From positions 1-64,000 of the forward strand of contig NZ_JAYGHY010000009.1 of assembly GCF_034931305.1 (NCBI RefSeq): DNA of 64,000 nt, read 5' to 3'. The translations under genes and the position numbers were made by a program. Shown piece by piece: positions 43,729 to 52,314 of the stretch (its first letter is position 1; the number at the start of each line of letters is the position of its first letter). This DNA comes from Cyanobium gracile_A (GTDB taxonomy: Bacteria; Cyanobacteriota; Cyanobacteriia; PCC-6307; Cyanobiaceae). The notes under the pieces are model-generated. The model saw only the letters and a program-made list of their open reading frames with translations, was not told where the DNA came from and searched no databases.

Positions 43729-44331
43729 ATGCCGACCTGTCCCGGTGCCGTCCTCGACCAGCTGCGCGCCGGGCACCAGCGCTTTCTCGACGGCCATTCG
43801 CTCCACCCCCACAGCGATCGCCTGCGGATGCTGGAGGTGGAAGCCGGCCAGAGTCCCGTAGCGGCCGTGCTGGGCTGCGCCGATTCACGGGTGCCGGTGG
43901 AGCTGCTGTTCGACACCGGCTTCGGCGATCTGTTCGTGGTGCGCAACGCCGGCACGATGAGCACCGTGGCCGCGATTGCCTCGTTGGAGTACGCCGTCAG
44001 CCACCTGGAGGTGCCGGTGATCGTGGTGCTGGGCCACGCCGCCTGCGGCGCTGTGGCGGCGGCCTTCGATCGGGAACTCAGCCTGACGCCGAGCCTGGCC
44101 CAGGTGGTGGGCCAGTTGCGCATGGAGCTGTTCAGCCTCGGCGGCGAAGACAACCTGGAAGAGGCCTGCCGCCACCACACCCTCAATGCGGCCCGCAACC
44201 TCGTCGATTCCAGCGTCATGCTCACCGACCGGCTTCGCTCCGGACGACTGCAGGTGGAAGCGGCTTACTACAACCTGCACACCACCAGCATCGAATGGAT
44301 GGGCGCCGTGATGGCGATGCCGCAGGGGTGA
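43729..44331 (+). CDS. beta-class carbonic anhydrase
   Basis: 200 aa; interconverts CO2 and bicarbonate. Zinc ligands and catalytic dyad: C50-x-D52-S-R54 (GCADSRVPVE), H103 and C106 (LGHAACGAVAAA). The opening CPGAVLDQLRAGHQRFLDG is typical of the family. No signal peptide from ATG 43729; the frame is open to 43633 but those residues are not family-like. It is not next to carboxysome genes, so it may not be the carboxysomal enzyme. Confidence 0.93.
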   Translation: MPTCPGAVLDQLRAGHQRFLDGHSLHPHSDRLRMLEVEAGQSPVAAVLGCADSRVPVELLFDTGFGDLFVVRNAGTMSTVAAIASLEYAVSHLEVPVIVVLGHAACGAVAAAFDRELSLTPSLAQVVGQLRMELFSLGGEDNLEEACRHHTLNAARNLVDSSVMLTDRLRSGRLQVEAAYYNLHTTSIEWMGAVMAMPQG

Positions 44332-44494
44332 ATCATCGCCCCCGGAGCATCCTGGGGATCCATCATCCAGCGTCTGCCGGCAGCACGCGTGCATGCCACT
44401 TTCATCGCCCCTGGGGCGCTCAGCCGGCGCGCTGTCGATAGCGGGCCACCCAGTGCCTCCCCTACCCTTGGCGGAGGATGCCGTTCGGGATCCC

Positions 44495-45478
44495 ATGTCA
44501 GACAACCCCTTGACGGCAGCCATGACGAGCCCGACATCGGCGGCGATCTCTCCAAAGCTTGTGTATGTGCTGACGACGAATTGCAGGGATCCCTATGCCG
44601 ACATGGTCCTTGTTTCGATGCTGTCCGTTGGCCTTTCCAATCCGGAGATCACCACCGTGCTGGTGGTCGACACCATCAGCATGGAGGCCCTGACGGCAAG
44701 CAACCACAAGTTGCTTGAAATCAGCGATTCCGTCATTGCCATCGACACTCCCCCAGGTTCAGGTGTCTTCCGGAGTCGCTGGATGAAGACGCAGGTTGGT
44801 CATTTCATTCAAGGGGCCGTGATTTTCATTGACGCCGATACCATCGTCAGAAGGGCCATTGATTGGCCGAGACACTTCAACAGCGGTTTCGGGGCCGTGG
44901 CAGACGCACCTTACGTGGAAGCCAGTGAAGATCCACACAGGCTTCAAGTCAGCGTGGACATCGGCTGGAACCAGGATCGGACTTACTACAATTCGGGATT
45001 TTTTTACTACGTTTCATCACCGGCCATGGAGCGCTTCTTTGAGACGTGGCATTCGCTCTGGCAGGACAACAGGGACAGGACCAACAACAAGGATCAGCCG
45101 TCCTTCAACGCCGCCATTACCCTCGCCGCTTTCGACGAACAGGAACTTCCTGAAACGTTCAACCATCAAATCACTATGTCCTGGAAAGACTGCCAGCGCA
45201 GCAAGGTGTGGCACTTCTGGGAGTCATCACGCATGCCTGGTGACATCCTCGACGAGCTGACCCGTCAGTCGGCCGATCTGCCCATCGGCCAGTTAACTGA
45301 GAAAGTTCGACTGGCCATCAGCAAGAATACTCCCGCCGCCTACTCCAACCGCCAGGCACGAGCCTTGGAATTCCTGTCCATCGATCCGGAACTGCAAAGA
45401 AAACTTCTGATTCAGAAATCAAGGCTTTCAACAACCGAATTCCTGCGATGGTCCCTACGGAAGCTGGTGGGCCGTTGA
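44495..45478 (+). CDS. DxD-type glycosyltransferase, nucleotide-sugar family
   Basis: 327 aa. The opening strand KLVYVLTTNCRDPYADMVLV and the central IFIDADTIVRRAIDW (~115-130), with a DxD metal/nucleotide-sugar motif, indicate a GT-A fold like GT8-type transferases. YNSGFFYYVSSPAMERFFET and DQPSFNAAITLA are further family-like stretches. Start ATG 44495 (MSDNPLTAAMTSP). Codon use is more AT-rich than the neighbouring housekeeping genes, hinting at transfer. The sugar is unknown; probably surface glycan synthesis. It converges with fabI. Confidence 0.78.
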   Translation: MSDNPLTAAMTSPTSAAISPKLVYVLTTNCRDPYADMVLVSMLSVGLSNPEITTVLVVDTISMEALTASNHKLLEISDSVIAIDTPPGSGVFRSRWMKTQVGHFIQGAVIFIDADTIVRRAIDWPRHFNSGFGAVADAPYVEASEDPHRLQVSVDIGWNQDRTYYNSGFFYYVSSPAMERFFETWHSLWQDNRDRTNNKDQPSFNAAITLAAFDEQELPETFNHQITMSWKDCQRSKVWHFWESSRMPGDILDELTRQSADLPIGQLTEKVRLAISKNTPAAYSNRQARALEFLSIDPELQRKLLIQKSRLSTTEFLRWSLRKLVGR

Positions 45479-45500
45479 CCCTGTCAGTGGTCAGAGTGAC

Positions 45501-46283
45501 TCACATCCCCGTGATGCAATACCCCGCATCCACGTAGATCACCTGGCCGGTGATGCCGCTGGCCAGCGGGCTGGCTAGGAACGCCGCCGTGCTGCCCACC
45601 TCGTCCTGGGTGACGGTGCGGCGCAGGGGGGCCTTGGCCTCAACGTTATGGATCATGTCGAGGATGCCACCGATCGCCGAGCTGGCCAGGGTGCGGATCG
45701 GGCCGGCGCTGATGGCGTTCACCCGCACCTGCTGCTCGGGACCCAGCTCGGCCGCCAGGTAGCGCACCGAGGCTTCCAGGGCCGCCTTGGCCACCCCCAT
45801 CACGTTGTAGTTGGGGATGGCCCGCTCGGCGCCCAGGTAGCTCAGCGTGATCACGCTGGCCCCCTGGCTGAACAGCGGCTTGGCGTGGCGGCACAAGGGC
45901 GCCAGGGAATAGGCGCTCACCTCCAGCGCCCGGGCGAATCCCTCCGGGCTGATGGCGCTGAAATCACCCACCAGCTCGTCCTTGCCGGCGAAGGCCAGGC
46001 AGTGGATCAGCACATCCAGCGAGCCCCACTGCTGGGAGACGCGCTGGAACAGCGCCTCGATCTGGGCCGGGTTCTGCACATCCAGGGGCTCGAACAGGGT
46101 GGGGTTCAGGGGGGCGGTGAGTTCGCGCACCTTGCCCTCGAAGCGGCCCCGTTCGTCCGGCAGGTAGGTGATGCCCAGTTCGCAGCCCGCCGCGGCCAGC
46201 TGCTGGGCGATACCCCAGGCGATCGAGCGGTTGTTGGCGATGCCGGTGACGAGGGCCTTCTTGCCGCGCAGATCAAGGAGCAT
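45501..46283 (-). CDS. fabI: enoyl-[acyl-carrier-protein] reductase (NADH)
   Basis: 260 aa short-chain dehydrogenase-like enzyme for the last step of each fatty-acid elongation cycle. N-terminal GKKALVTGIANNRSIAWGIA (~6-25) is the FabI cofactor loop. The catalytic Tyr/Lys lie in SYLGAERAIPNYNVMGVAKA (~149-168). ISAGPIRTLASSAIGG and the end VIYVDAGYCITGM are typical. Start ATG 46283. Confidence 0.96.
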   Translation of the reverse strand: MLLDLRGKKALVTGIANNRSIAWGIAQQLAAAGCELGITYLPDERGRFEGKVRELTAPLNPTLFEPLDVQNPAQIEALFQRVSQQWGSLDVLIHCLAFAGKDELVGDFSAISPEGFARALEVSAYSLAPLCRHAKPLFSQGASVITLSYLGAERAIPNYNVMGVAKAALEASVRYLAAELGPEQQVRVNAISAGPIRTLASSAIGGILDMIHNVEAKAPLRRTVTQDEVGSTAAFLASPLASGITGQVIYVDAGYCITGM

Positions 46284-46311
46284 GGGGAGCAGGGCGCCGG
46301 AGGGCGAAGGG

Positions 46312-47040
46312 ATGCAATGCGGCGATTCTCCCGTACACGCGGCGATCGCTCCCCTGGCCTGGCCTGACCCCGGTGGCGGCCTGGCGCTGCCGCCCTGGCC
46401 CTGCCCCGGACCTGCGCCCCCCCCCCTGCTACTGCTGCTCGATCGACGCGAGCCGCAGGTCCAGGCGCTGGTCGGGCCCCTGGGGGATCTGCTGGATCCA
46501 GGCGAGAGGCAACGCCTGCGTCTGCTGCGGCGTCAGGAGGATGGCGAGCGGTTCCTGCTCGGTCGAGGGGCGCTGCGGCAGATCCTGGGCTTCTGGCTGA
46601 GGTGCGATCCCGCCGGCCTGGTGCTGGGGGCGGGTCCCCATGGCAAGCCGGAGCTGCTCCCCCAGCAGGCCGGGGGGCCGGGGCAGGGAGGCCGCCCCCC
46701 CCAGTTCAATGTGTCCCATTCGGGGGATCTGATCCTTGTGGGCATTCACCCCCAGCGGCCGGTGGGGGTGGATGTGGAGCAGCGACGGCCGGTGCCGGAG
46801 TGGCAGGGCATCGCCAACCGCTGTCTGCCAGCGGAGGAATCGGAACGGATCCGGGCCTTACCGGAAGAGCAGCGCAGCGACGCCTTCCTGGCCGCCTGGT
46901 GCCGGATGGAGGCGGGCCTCAAGGCCAGGGGTCTGGGGCTGTTCGCAGGGGCGCCTACCGACGGGCGGGCCCGGGAGGACCCGGATCTCTGGCCCGTGAA
47001 CCTGCCGGAGGGGTACGTGGGCGCCACGGCCCTGGCCTGA
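46312..47040 (+). CDS. 4'-phosphopantetheinyl transferase, Sfp type
   Basis: 242 aa; transfers phosphopantetheine from CoA to carrier proteins. The Mg2+-binding GVDVEQ (~147) and the second motif AAWCRMEAGLKARGLGLFAG (~195-214) correspond to the Sfp signature WxxKEAxxKxxG. The usual Lys-Glu is represented as Met-Glu here. An NVSHSGDLILVGI substrate motif precedes them. A single Sfp-type enzyme usually serves fatty-acid ACP in cyanobacteria, which fits its place next to fabI. Start ATG 46312; the upstream frame overlaps fabI and is rejected. Confidence 0.88.
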   Translation: MQCGDSPVHAAIAPLAWPDPGGGLALPPWPCPGPAPPPLLLLLDRREPQVQALVGPLGDLLDPGERQRLRLLRRQEDGERFLLGRGALRQILGFWLRCDPAGLVLGAGPHGKPELLPQQAGGPGQGGRPPQFNVSHSGDLILVGIHPQRPVGVDVEQRRPVPEWQGIANRCLPAEESERIRALPEEQRSDAFLAAWCRMEAGLKARGLGLFAGAPTDGRAREDPDLWPVNLPEGYVGATALA

Positions 47041-47044
47041 AGCG

Positions 47045-47638
47045 TCAGGAACCTCCAGGCTGGGACTCCTCCTTGTCCTCCAGGTCGTCGGGGGTGAGGG
47101 GCAGGCCCAGGAGCTGCTTTTCGGCCCGCCGGATCGCCCGCGGGTCGCTGAGCAGTTCGGGCTCCTCGAGCAGGGGCAGCACCCGGGGCCGGTGCTGCGC
47201 CTCGGTGCGAGGCGGCGGCACCCAGACAAAGACGCTGTCGGGGGACCGCTGGTGGCAGAGACCCTCGGCCTGGCGCCGTAGAGCCAGCCGCACCGTCCCC
47301 CGCTCCTGGGCCAGGAAGAATTCTTCCCTCGGGGCCAGCCCGAAGCTGGTGGGATCCGGCCCGTTGCCGCCCTGAAGCCGGGCCGCATCAGGAAGCCAGC
47401 GGGGTTGGCAGACGCCGGCACGGCTGGTGTCGGTCTCGATCCAGATGTGCAGGCCCTTGCCGCCGGGCCGCGTCACCACGGCCAGCCCGTCGTGCGGCTG
47501 GTGCCGCGGCAGGGGGTACACCCGGCCACTCGGGCGTTGCTCGGCCGGCACGCAGCCGGCCAGCAGGATCGCCACCAGCGACGACCCCAGCAGTGACCTT
47601 CCCAGCCTGCGGCGTGCCAGCGGGCAGAGGGGCGGCAC
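47045..47638 (-). CDS. putative lipoprotein of unknown function
   Basis: 197 aa from GTG 47638. A basic, then hydrophobic N-terminus (RSLLGSSLVAILLAGC) ends in a good lipobox LLAGC at about residue 29. The mature part includes GKGLHIWIETDTSRAGVCQP and REEFFLAQERGTVRLALRRQ and an acidic C-terminal tail (LTPDDLEDKEESQPGGS). No domain recognised. Likely membrane-anchored on the periplasmic side. It converges with the Sfp-type gene and is divergent from the thioredoxin-like gene. Confidence 0.6.
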   Translation of the reverse strand: MPPLCPLARRRLGRSLLGSSLVAILLAGCVPAEQRPSGRVYPLPRHQPHDGLAVVTRPGGKGLHIWIETDTSRAGVCQPRWLPDAARLQGGNGPDPTSFGLAPREEFFLAQERGTVRLALRRQAEGLCHQRSPDSVFVWVPPPRTEAQHRPRVLPLLEEPELLSDPRAIRRAEKQLLGLPLTPDDLEDKEESQPGGS

Positions 47639-47713
47639 AGCGGAGACAACGCAATGGCGACGATGATCCTTACCCGACCTCCCCATCCGCTCTGCAGCAA
47701 GGGCGGCAGATCC

Positions 47714-48277
47714 ATGGTCCTCACCGCCTCCACCATGCTGCCCCTGGGCACACCGCTGCCGGTCGCCGTCATGCAGGCCGGCCTGCGGCCGGTCACGGGC
47801 GGCCCCCTTTCGGCCACCGCCCTGGATGGGAAGCCCGTCCTGGTGCTGTTCCTCTGCCCCCACTGCCCGTTCGTGAAGCATGTGGAGGAGGAACTCACCC
47901 GGCTGCAGAACGATCTGAACGGCCGGGCGAGCCTGATCGGCATCTGCAGCAACAGCACCGTCAGCCATCCCCAGGACGGCCCGGCCGGGATGGCGGCCCA
48001 GGCCGAGGCTTGTCGTTGGACCTTCCCCTACCTGCAGGACCCCGCCCAGGACGTGGCCCGGGCCTTCCAGGCGGCCTGCACTCCCGACCCCTTCCTCTTC
48101 GATGCCACGCACCGGCTTGCCTACCGAGGGCAACTGGATGACAGCCGTCCGGGCGGCGGAATCGGCTGCGATGGAAGGGATCTGCGGGCTGCCCTGGAGG
48201 CCGTGCTGGAAGGGCGACCGGTGCCGGAACCGCAGCGGCCGGCCATCGGCTGCAACATCAAATGGCACCACAGCTGA
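47714..48277 (+). CDS. thioredoxin-like (AhpC/TSA-type) protein
   Basis: 187 aa. The redox motif is CPHC in VLFLCPHCPFVKHVEEEL (~53-70), on a thioredoxin fold with ACTPDPFLFDATHRLAYRGQ near the end. This is the cyanobacterial/plant peroxiredoxin-like reductase group (DUF-type thioredoxin family) rather than a true thioredoxin. Start ATG 47714 (MVLTASTMLPLGTPLP); the frame is open to 47654. No signal peptide, so cytoplasmic. Likely a disulfide reductase or thiol peroxidase, substrate unknown. Confidence 0.82.
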   Translation: MVLTASTMLPLGTPLPVAVMQAGLRPVTGGPLSATALDGKPVLVLFLCPHCPFVKHVEEELTRLQNDLNGRASLIGICSNSTVSHPQDGPAGMAAQAEACRWTFPYLQDPAQDVARAFQAACTPDPFLFDATHRLAYRGQLDDSRPGGGIGCDGRDLRAALEAVLEGRPVPEPQRPAIGCNIKWHHS

Positions 48278-48330
48278 ACCGGCGCAGAGCGGCCGGCATG
48301 GGTCGGATCCGCAGGTTTAATGTTGCCGCC

Positions 48331-49533
48331 ATGCAAGTGCCCCCCTTCAGTCTCAGCGAGCAACTGCACCAGCTGGGAGACGCGCTCGATCACGCCGTCC
48401 TGGCGGTCTTGCGCAGCGGGCAGTACATCGGGGGGACCACCATCAGCGGCTTCGAGGCCGCCTTCGCCGACGCCTGCGGCGTCCCGCACGCCATCGGCTG
48501 CAACAGCGGCACCGACGCCCTGGTGCTGGCCCTGCGGGCCCTGGGCCTCGGGCCCGGTGACGAGGTGATCACCAGTTCCTTCAGCTTCTTCGCCACGGCT
48601 GAAGCGATCAGCGCCGTGGGCGCCACGCCGGTGTTCGTGGACGTGGATCCGGACACCTACCTGATCGATCCGGACGCGATCGGCGCCGCCATCACCCCCG
48701 CCACCCGCGCCCTGATGCCGGTGCACCTGTTCGGCCGGCCGGTGGACATGGAGCGGATCATGGCCATCGCTGCCGCCCACGACCTGCGGGTGATCGAGGA
48801 CTGCGCCCAGGCCAGCGGCGCCAGCTGGGCCGGGCGGCCTGTGGGCGGCTGGGGCGACGCCGGCTGCTTCAGCTTCTTCCCCACCAAGAACCTCGGGGCG
48901 GCCGGCGACGGCGGCATGGTGGTCTGCCGCGACTCGGGGCTGGCCCAGCGGATCCGGGAACTGGCGGTGCACGGCATGCCCCGCCGCTACCTGCACACCG
49001 ACCTCGGCTACAACAGCCGCCTCGATGCCATCCAGGCCGCCGTGCTGATGGTGAAGCTGCCGCACCTGGCCGGCTGGGTGGAACGGCGGCGGGCCATCGC
49101 CGAGCGCTATCAGCGGGAACTGGCGGACCTGCCGGGCCTGCTGCCCGCGGCCCCCGGACCGGAGGGCCACAGCTGGAATCAGTTCGTGGTGCGGGTGCCC
49201 CATTGCCCGGCGACCACGATCGCCTGCGGCGGGCGCTGCACCCCCGCCGCCGACAGCGCCAGCCATGGCCTGCCCGAGGCCTGCTGCCGCGATTGGCTCA
49301 AGCAGCAGCTGCAGGAGACCGGGGTGACAACGATCATTTACTACCCGATTCCGATCCACCGCCAGCCGGCCTACGCCTCCCTGGGCTACGCCCCCGGCAG
49401 CCTGCCGATCACCGAACGGCTCTGCGCCGAGGTGCTCAGCCTGCCGATCTTCCCTGAACTCAGCGTCGAGCAACAGGACAGCGTCATCGCCGCGGTGCGC
49501 AGCCTGGTAGGGACCGCAGCGGTCGTCGCCTGA
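48331..49533 (+). CDS. DegT/DnrJ/EryC1/StrS family aminotransferase
   Basis: 400-aa PLP enzyme acting on keto-sugar nucleotides, used to make amino sugars for LPS or other glycans. GTDALVLALRALGLGPGDEV (~53-72), VIEDCAQASGASWAGRPVGG (~155-174) with the PLP Asp, and FSFFPTKNLGAAGDGGMV (~179-196) with the PLP Lys are all intact. Start ATG 48331. The product sugar cannot be read from sequence. It converges with the photolyase gene. Confidence 0.93.
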   Translation: MQVPPFSLSEQLHQLGDALDHAVLAVLRSGQYIGGTTISGFEAAFADACGVPHAIGCNSGTDALVLALRALGLGPGDEVITSSFSFFATAEAISAVGATPVFVDVDPDTYLIDPDAIGAAITPATRALMPVHLFGRPVDMERIMAIAAAHDLRVIEDCAQASGASWAGRPVGGWGDAGCFSFFPTKNLGAAGDGGMVVCRDSGLAQRIRELAVHGMPRRYLHTDLGYNSRLDAIQAAVLMVKLPHLAGWVERRRAIAERYQRELADLPGLLPAAPGPEGHSWNQFVVRVPHCPATTIACGGRCTPAADSASHGLPEACCRDWLKQQLQETGVTTIIYYPIPIHRQPAYASLGYAPGSLPITERLCAEVLSLPIFPELSVEQQDSVIAAVRSLVGTAAVVA

Positions 49534-49545
49534 AGACTTGGCGTC

Positions 49546-51027
49546 CTAGCCCCGGGGCAGGGCGGCATGCAGGGCCTTGAAGCGGGCCTGCTGAACCTTG
49601 TGGCTGACGATCGGCGCGGGGTAACCACGCCGTTCCAGCGGCGCGATCTCGCCGCTGATCAGGTCGGCGGTGGCCACATGGGCCAGCTCCGGCAGCCAGC
49701 GGCGGATATAGGTGGCCTCCGGATCGAAACGGGCCGCCTGCGTGAAGGGGTTGAAGATGCGCAGGGGCTTCGGATCCATGCCGCTGCTGGCGCTCCACTG
49801 CCAGCCGCCGTTGTTGGCGGCGAGGTCGCCATCCACCAGCCGTTCCATGAAGGCCCGCTCGCCCCAGCGCCAGTCCACGATCAGATCCTTCACCAGAAAG
49901 GACGCCACCACCATGCGGCAGCGGTTGTGCATCCAGCCGCTCTCGTTCAGCTGGCGCATGGCGGCATCAATGATCGGCAGCCCGGTCAGCCCCTGGCACC
50001 AGGCCTGAAAGCGCGCCGGATCGTTGTCCCAGGGGAAGTGGCGCCACGGCGACCGGTAGGGACCATCGGCCAGCTCGGGGAAATGGAACAGGGCCTGCTG
50101 GTAGAACTCGCGCCAGGCCAGTTCCTGTTCCCAGACGCCGATGGAGCCAAGGGCTTCCTCACTGCGGGCGAGGGCCCGGGCCCCCTGGGCGGCGGCCCAG
50201 GCCTGGCGGGGGCTGAGGCTGCCGAAACTGAGGGCGGCGGACAGCCCGGACGTGCCGGCCTCACCAGGGAAATTACGGCCCGGCTCATAGGCGGCCAGGG
50301 GACCTCCGTTCACCCCGCCGTCGGCGAAGGCCTGCAGCTGCGCCAGGGCGGCCGCCTCGCCAGGACGGCAGGGGCACAGATCGGCACCGGCGAAACGGAA
50401 CCCCAGCTCCTCGGCCGTGGGCGGCGCTTCCAGCCTGGGCAGGGCGGCCCAGAGAGGGGCGCTCTCCGCCGGCAAGGCGGCGGGATCAAGATCCAGCAGG
50501 CCCGTGGGGGCGTCCACCGGCTCCAGGCTGTCGGCGCGCCCCTCCACCTGGCCGCGCCAGTTGCGCAGGAACGGCCCATAGACCCGGTACGGCTCCCCGG
50601 CTCCGGTGCTGATCGCCTCCGGGTCCACCAACAGCTGGTCCCAGTCCACCAGCACCCGGGAGCCCTGGCTCCGCAACGCGGCCGCCACCTGTCGGTCGCG
50701 CTCCCGGCCGTAGGGCTCCACCTCACGGTTCCAGGCCACCACGCTGGCACCCACCGCCCGGGCCGCCCGGGGGATCAGGTCGGCCGGCTCGCCCCGCAGG
50801 ATCAACAGCCGGCTCCCTGCCGCCCGCCAGCGATCCGCCAGTTCCCGCAGGCTCTGGCACAGAAACCAGACCCGGGCCGGCGCCATCAGCGGATCTGAGA
50901 GGATCGCCGCATCGAGCACAAACACACCGGTGACCGCCGGGGTGGCGGCCGCCGCTGCCGCCAGTCCCAGGTTGTCGGCCAGGCGCAGGTCGCGGCGATG
51001 CCAGAACAGCCAGCGCTCCGGGGCCAT
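49546..51027 (-). CDS. phrA: deoxyribodipyrimidine photolyase (CPD photolyase)
   Basis: 493-aa light-driven repair enzyme for UV-induced pyrimidine dimers. The N-terminal antenna domain (~1-130) opens with LFWHRRDLRLADNLGLAAAA. The C-terminal FAD domain has LSFGSLSPRQAW, WREFYQQALFHFPE, PIIDAAMRQLNESGWMHNRC and NNGGWQWSASSGMDPKPLRI. That last motif is typical of class I CPD photolyases. Antenna type is probably 8-HDF, as in Synechococcus; that is inference. Start ATG 51027 overlaps the NUDIX stop by one base, suggesting coupling. Confidence 0.94.
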   Translation of the reverse strand: MAPERWLFWHRRDLRLADNLGLAAAAAATPAVTGVFVLDAAILSDPLMAPARVWFLCQSLRELADRWRAAGSRLLILRGEPADLIPRAARAVGASVVAWNREVEPYGRERDRQVAAALRSQGSRVLVDWDQLLVDPEAISTGAGEPYRVYGPFLRNWRGQVEGRADSLEPVDAPTGLLDLDPAALPAESAPLWAALPRLEAPPTAEELGFRFAGADLCPCRPGEAAALAQLQAFADGGVNGGPLAAYEPGRNFPGEAGTSGLSAALSFGSLSPRQAWAAAQGARALARSEEALGSIGVWEQELAWREFYQQALFHFPELADGPYRSPWRHFPWDNDPARFQAWCQGLTGLPIIDAAMRQLNESGWMHNRCRMVVASFLVKDLIVDWRWGERAFMERLVDGDLAANNGGWQWSASSGMDPKPLRIFNPFTQAARFDPEATYIRRWLPELAHVATADLISGEIAPLERRGYPAPIVSHKVQQARFKALHAALPRG

Positions 51028-51587
51028 CAGAGTGCGAGCAGCTGACGGGCGCGGTACCAGGCCGTCACGGTTTTGCCGTCCAGGGCCTCATCGCCACTGG
51101 CCAGGAGCGCATCCAGCTGTGTGGGCTCCAGCAGCAGCACCTCCATGTCCTCGTCGTCGTCGCCGGGGGGGCGGTCCTGCAGCAGGGTGAGATCGCGGGC
51201 CAGGAAGAGGTGGATCACCTCGTCGGAGTAGCCGGGGCAGGGGTGCATGGCCCCCAGGGGATCCCAGCGGCTGGCGCTGTAGCCGGTCTCCTCCTCCAGC
51301 TCCCGCCGCATGGAACCCAGGGGCTGCTCCCCCTCCTCCAGGGTTCCGGCCGGGAACTCCAGCAAACGGCCGGCCACGGCGAAGCGGTACTGGCGCAGGA
51401 TCACCACCCGGCCGTCCTCAAGCACCGGCACCGCCAGGGAGGCGCCCGGATGGCGGATCACGCCGTAGGTGCCCTCGATGCCGATCGGCAGCACCACCCG
51501 GTTCAGCTCGAAACGCACCTTCCTGGCCTGCAGGGCGGCGGTGGTCTCCAGGTGGATGCAGGGCTCAGGGGGCGGCAGGGGAGCCAT
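51027..51587 (-). CDS. NUDIX hydrolase, ADP-ribose pyrophosphatase type
   Basis: 186 aa. The NUDIX box is complete: GTLEEGEQPLGSMRRELEEE TGY (~92-114), with the metal-binding REL-EE core. The surrounding VPVLEDGRVVILRQYRFAVAG and AMHPCPGYSDEVIHLFLARD match ADP-ribose/nucleoside-diphosphate-sugar hydrolases. Start ATG 51587. Middle gene of the folK-NUDIX-photolyase unit. Confidence 0.9.
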   Translation of the reverse strand: MAPLPPPEPCIHLETTAALQARKVRFELNRVVLPIGIEGTYGVIRHPGASLAVPVLEDGRVVILRQYRFAVAGRLLEFPAGTLEEGEQPLGSMRRELEEETGYSASRWDPLGAMHPCPGYSDEVIHLFLARDLTLLQDRPPGDDDEDMEVLLLEPTQLDALLASGDEALDGKTVTAWYRARQLLAL

Positions 51588-51640
51588 GGAGCGGGCTGTT
51601 CGGGCCCCCAGTGTGACGGGCGGGGGCCAGGGATCGCGGT

Positions 51641-52246
51641 TCAGGGGCCCTCGGGCCAGCCCGGACCGCCGGCCAGAGCCAGGGGCTCCAGCTCCCCAGG
51701 CACCAGCGGCAAGGCGGCCAGAGCCTCGGTGGCAGAAACGGGCAGGCCGGCGGCCGCTGCGGGCAGCAGCAGGTCCGGATCGATCGCCGCCAGTGGGGCC
51801 AGCACGAACGCCCGCTCCTCCAGGCGCGGATGGGGCAACACCAGCTCCGGGCGGCAGCAGGTGTTGGCGCCGCACCAGAGCAGGTCGAGGTCGAGGCGGC
51901 GGGGGCCCCAGTGCTCGCGCCGCTCCCGGCCGAACCGGGTTTCAAGCTGCTGCAGGCGCCCCAGCAGCGCCGCCGGTTCGGGCCAGGCCGCGTCCAACGC
52001 CGCACCGGCCCCAGGCCGCGCCAGCAGGACGGCATTGAGGTAGGGCGGCTGCCCTGGCGGCCCCCCCACCGGCGCCGTGCGGAACCGTGGCGACCAGCAC
52101 AGCTGCAGCGGCACTCCGGCCCAGGCCTCCAGCTCCGCCGCCAGCAGGGGCCGCACCGCCGCGAAGCTGGCGGCAGGATCGCCCAGATTGGCCCCCAGGG
52201 CGATGGCCAGGCTGGAGCGCAGGGGGGCGGTTGGCGCGCATGGCAT
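51641..52246 (-). CDS. folK: 2-amino-4-hydroxy-6-hydroxymethyldihydropteridine pyrophosphokinase
   Basis: 201 aa HPPK of folate synthesis. The typical opening is IALGANLGDPAASFAAVRPL. The substrate and Mg2+ motifs are REHWGPRRLDLDLLWCG (~111-127, with the DLD metal pair) and LVLPHPRLEERAFVLAPLAA (~138-157). Start ATG 52246. It is divergent from chlD, with about 70 bp between starts if chlD begins at 52315. Confidence 0.93.
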   Translation of the reverse strand: MPCAPTAPLRSSLAIALGANLGDPAASFAAVRPLLAAELEAWAGVPLQLCWSPRFRTAPVGGPPGQPPYLNAVLLARPGAGAALDAAWPEPAALLGRLQQLETRFGRERREHWGPRRLDLDLLWCGANTCCRPELVLPHPRLEERAFVLAPLAAIDPDLLLPAAAAGLPVSATEALAALPLVPGELEPLALAGGPGWPEGP

Positions 52247-52314
52247 CGGCGCAGCCTCGCATCGCCCGCAGGCACTCGGTCGGCGAGACTGGCCACCCAC
52301 CCAGCCACTGCTCC

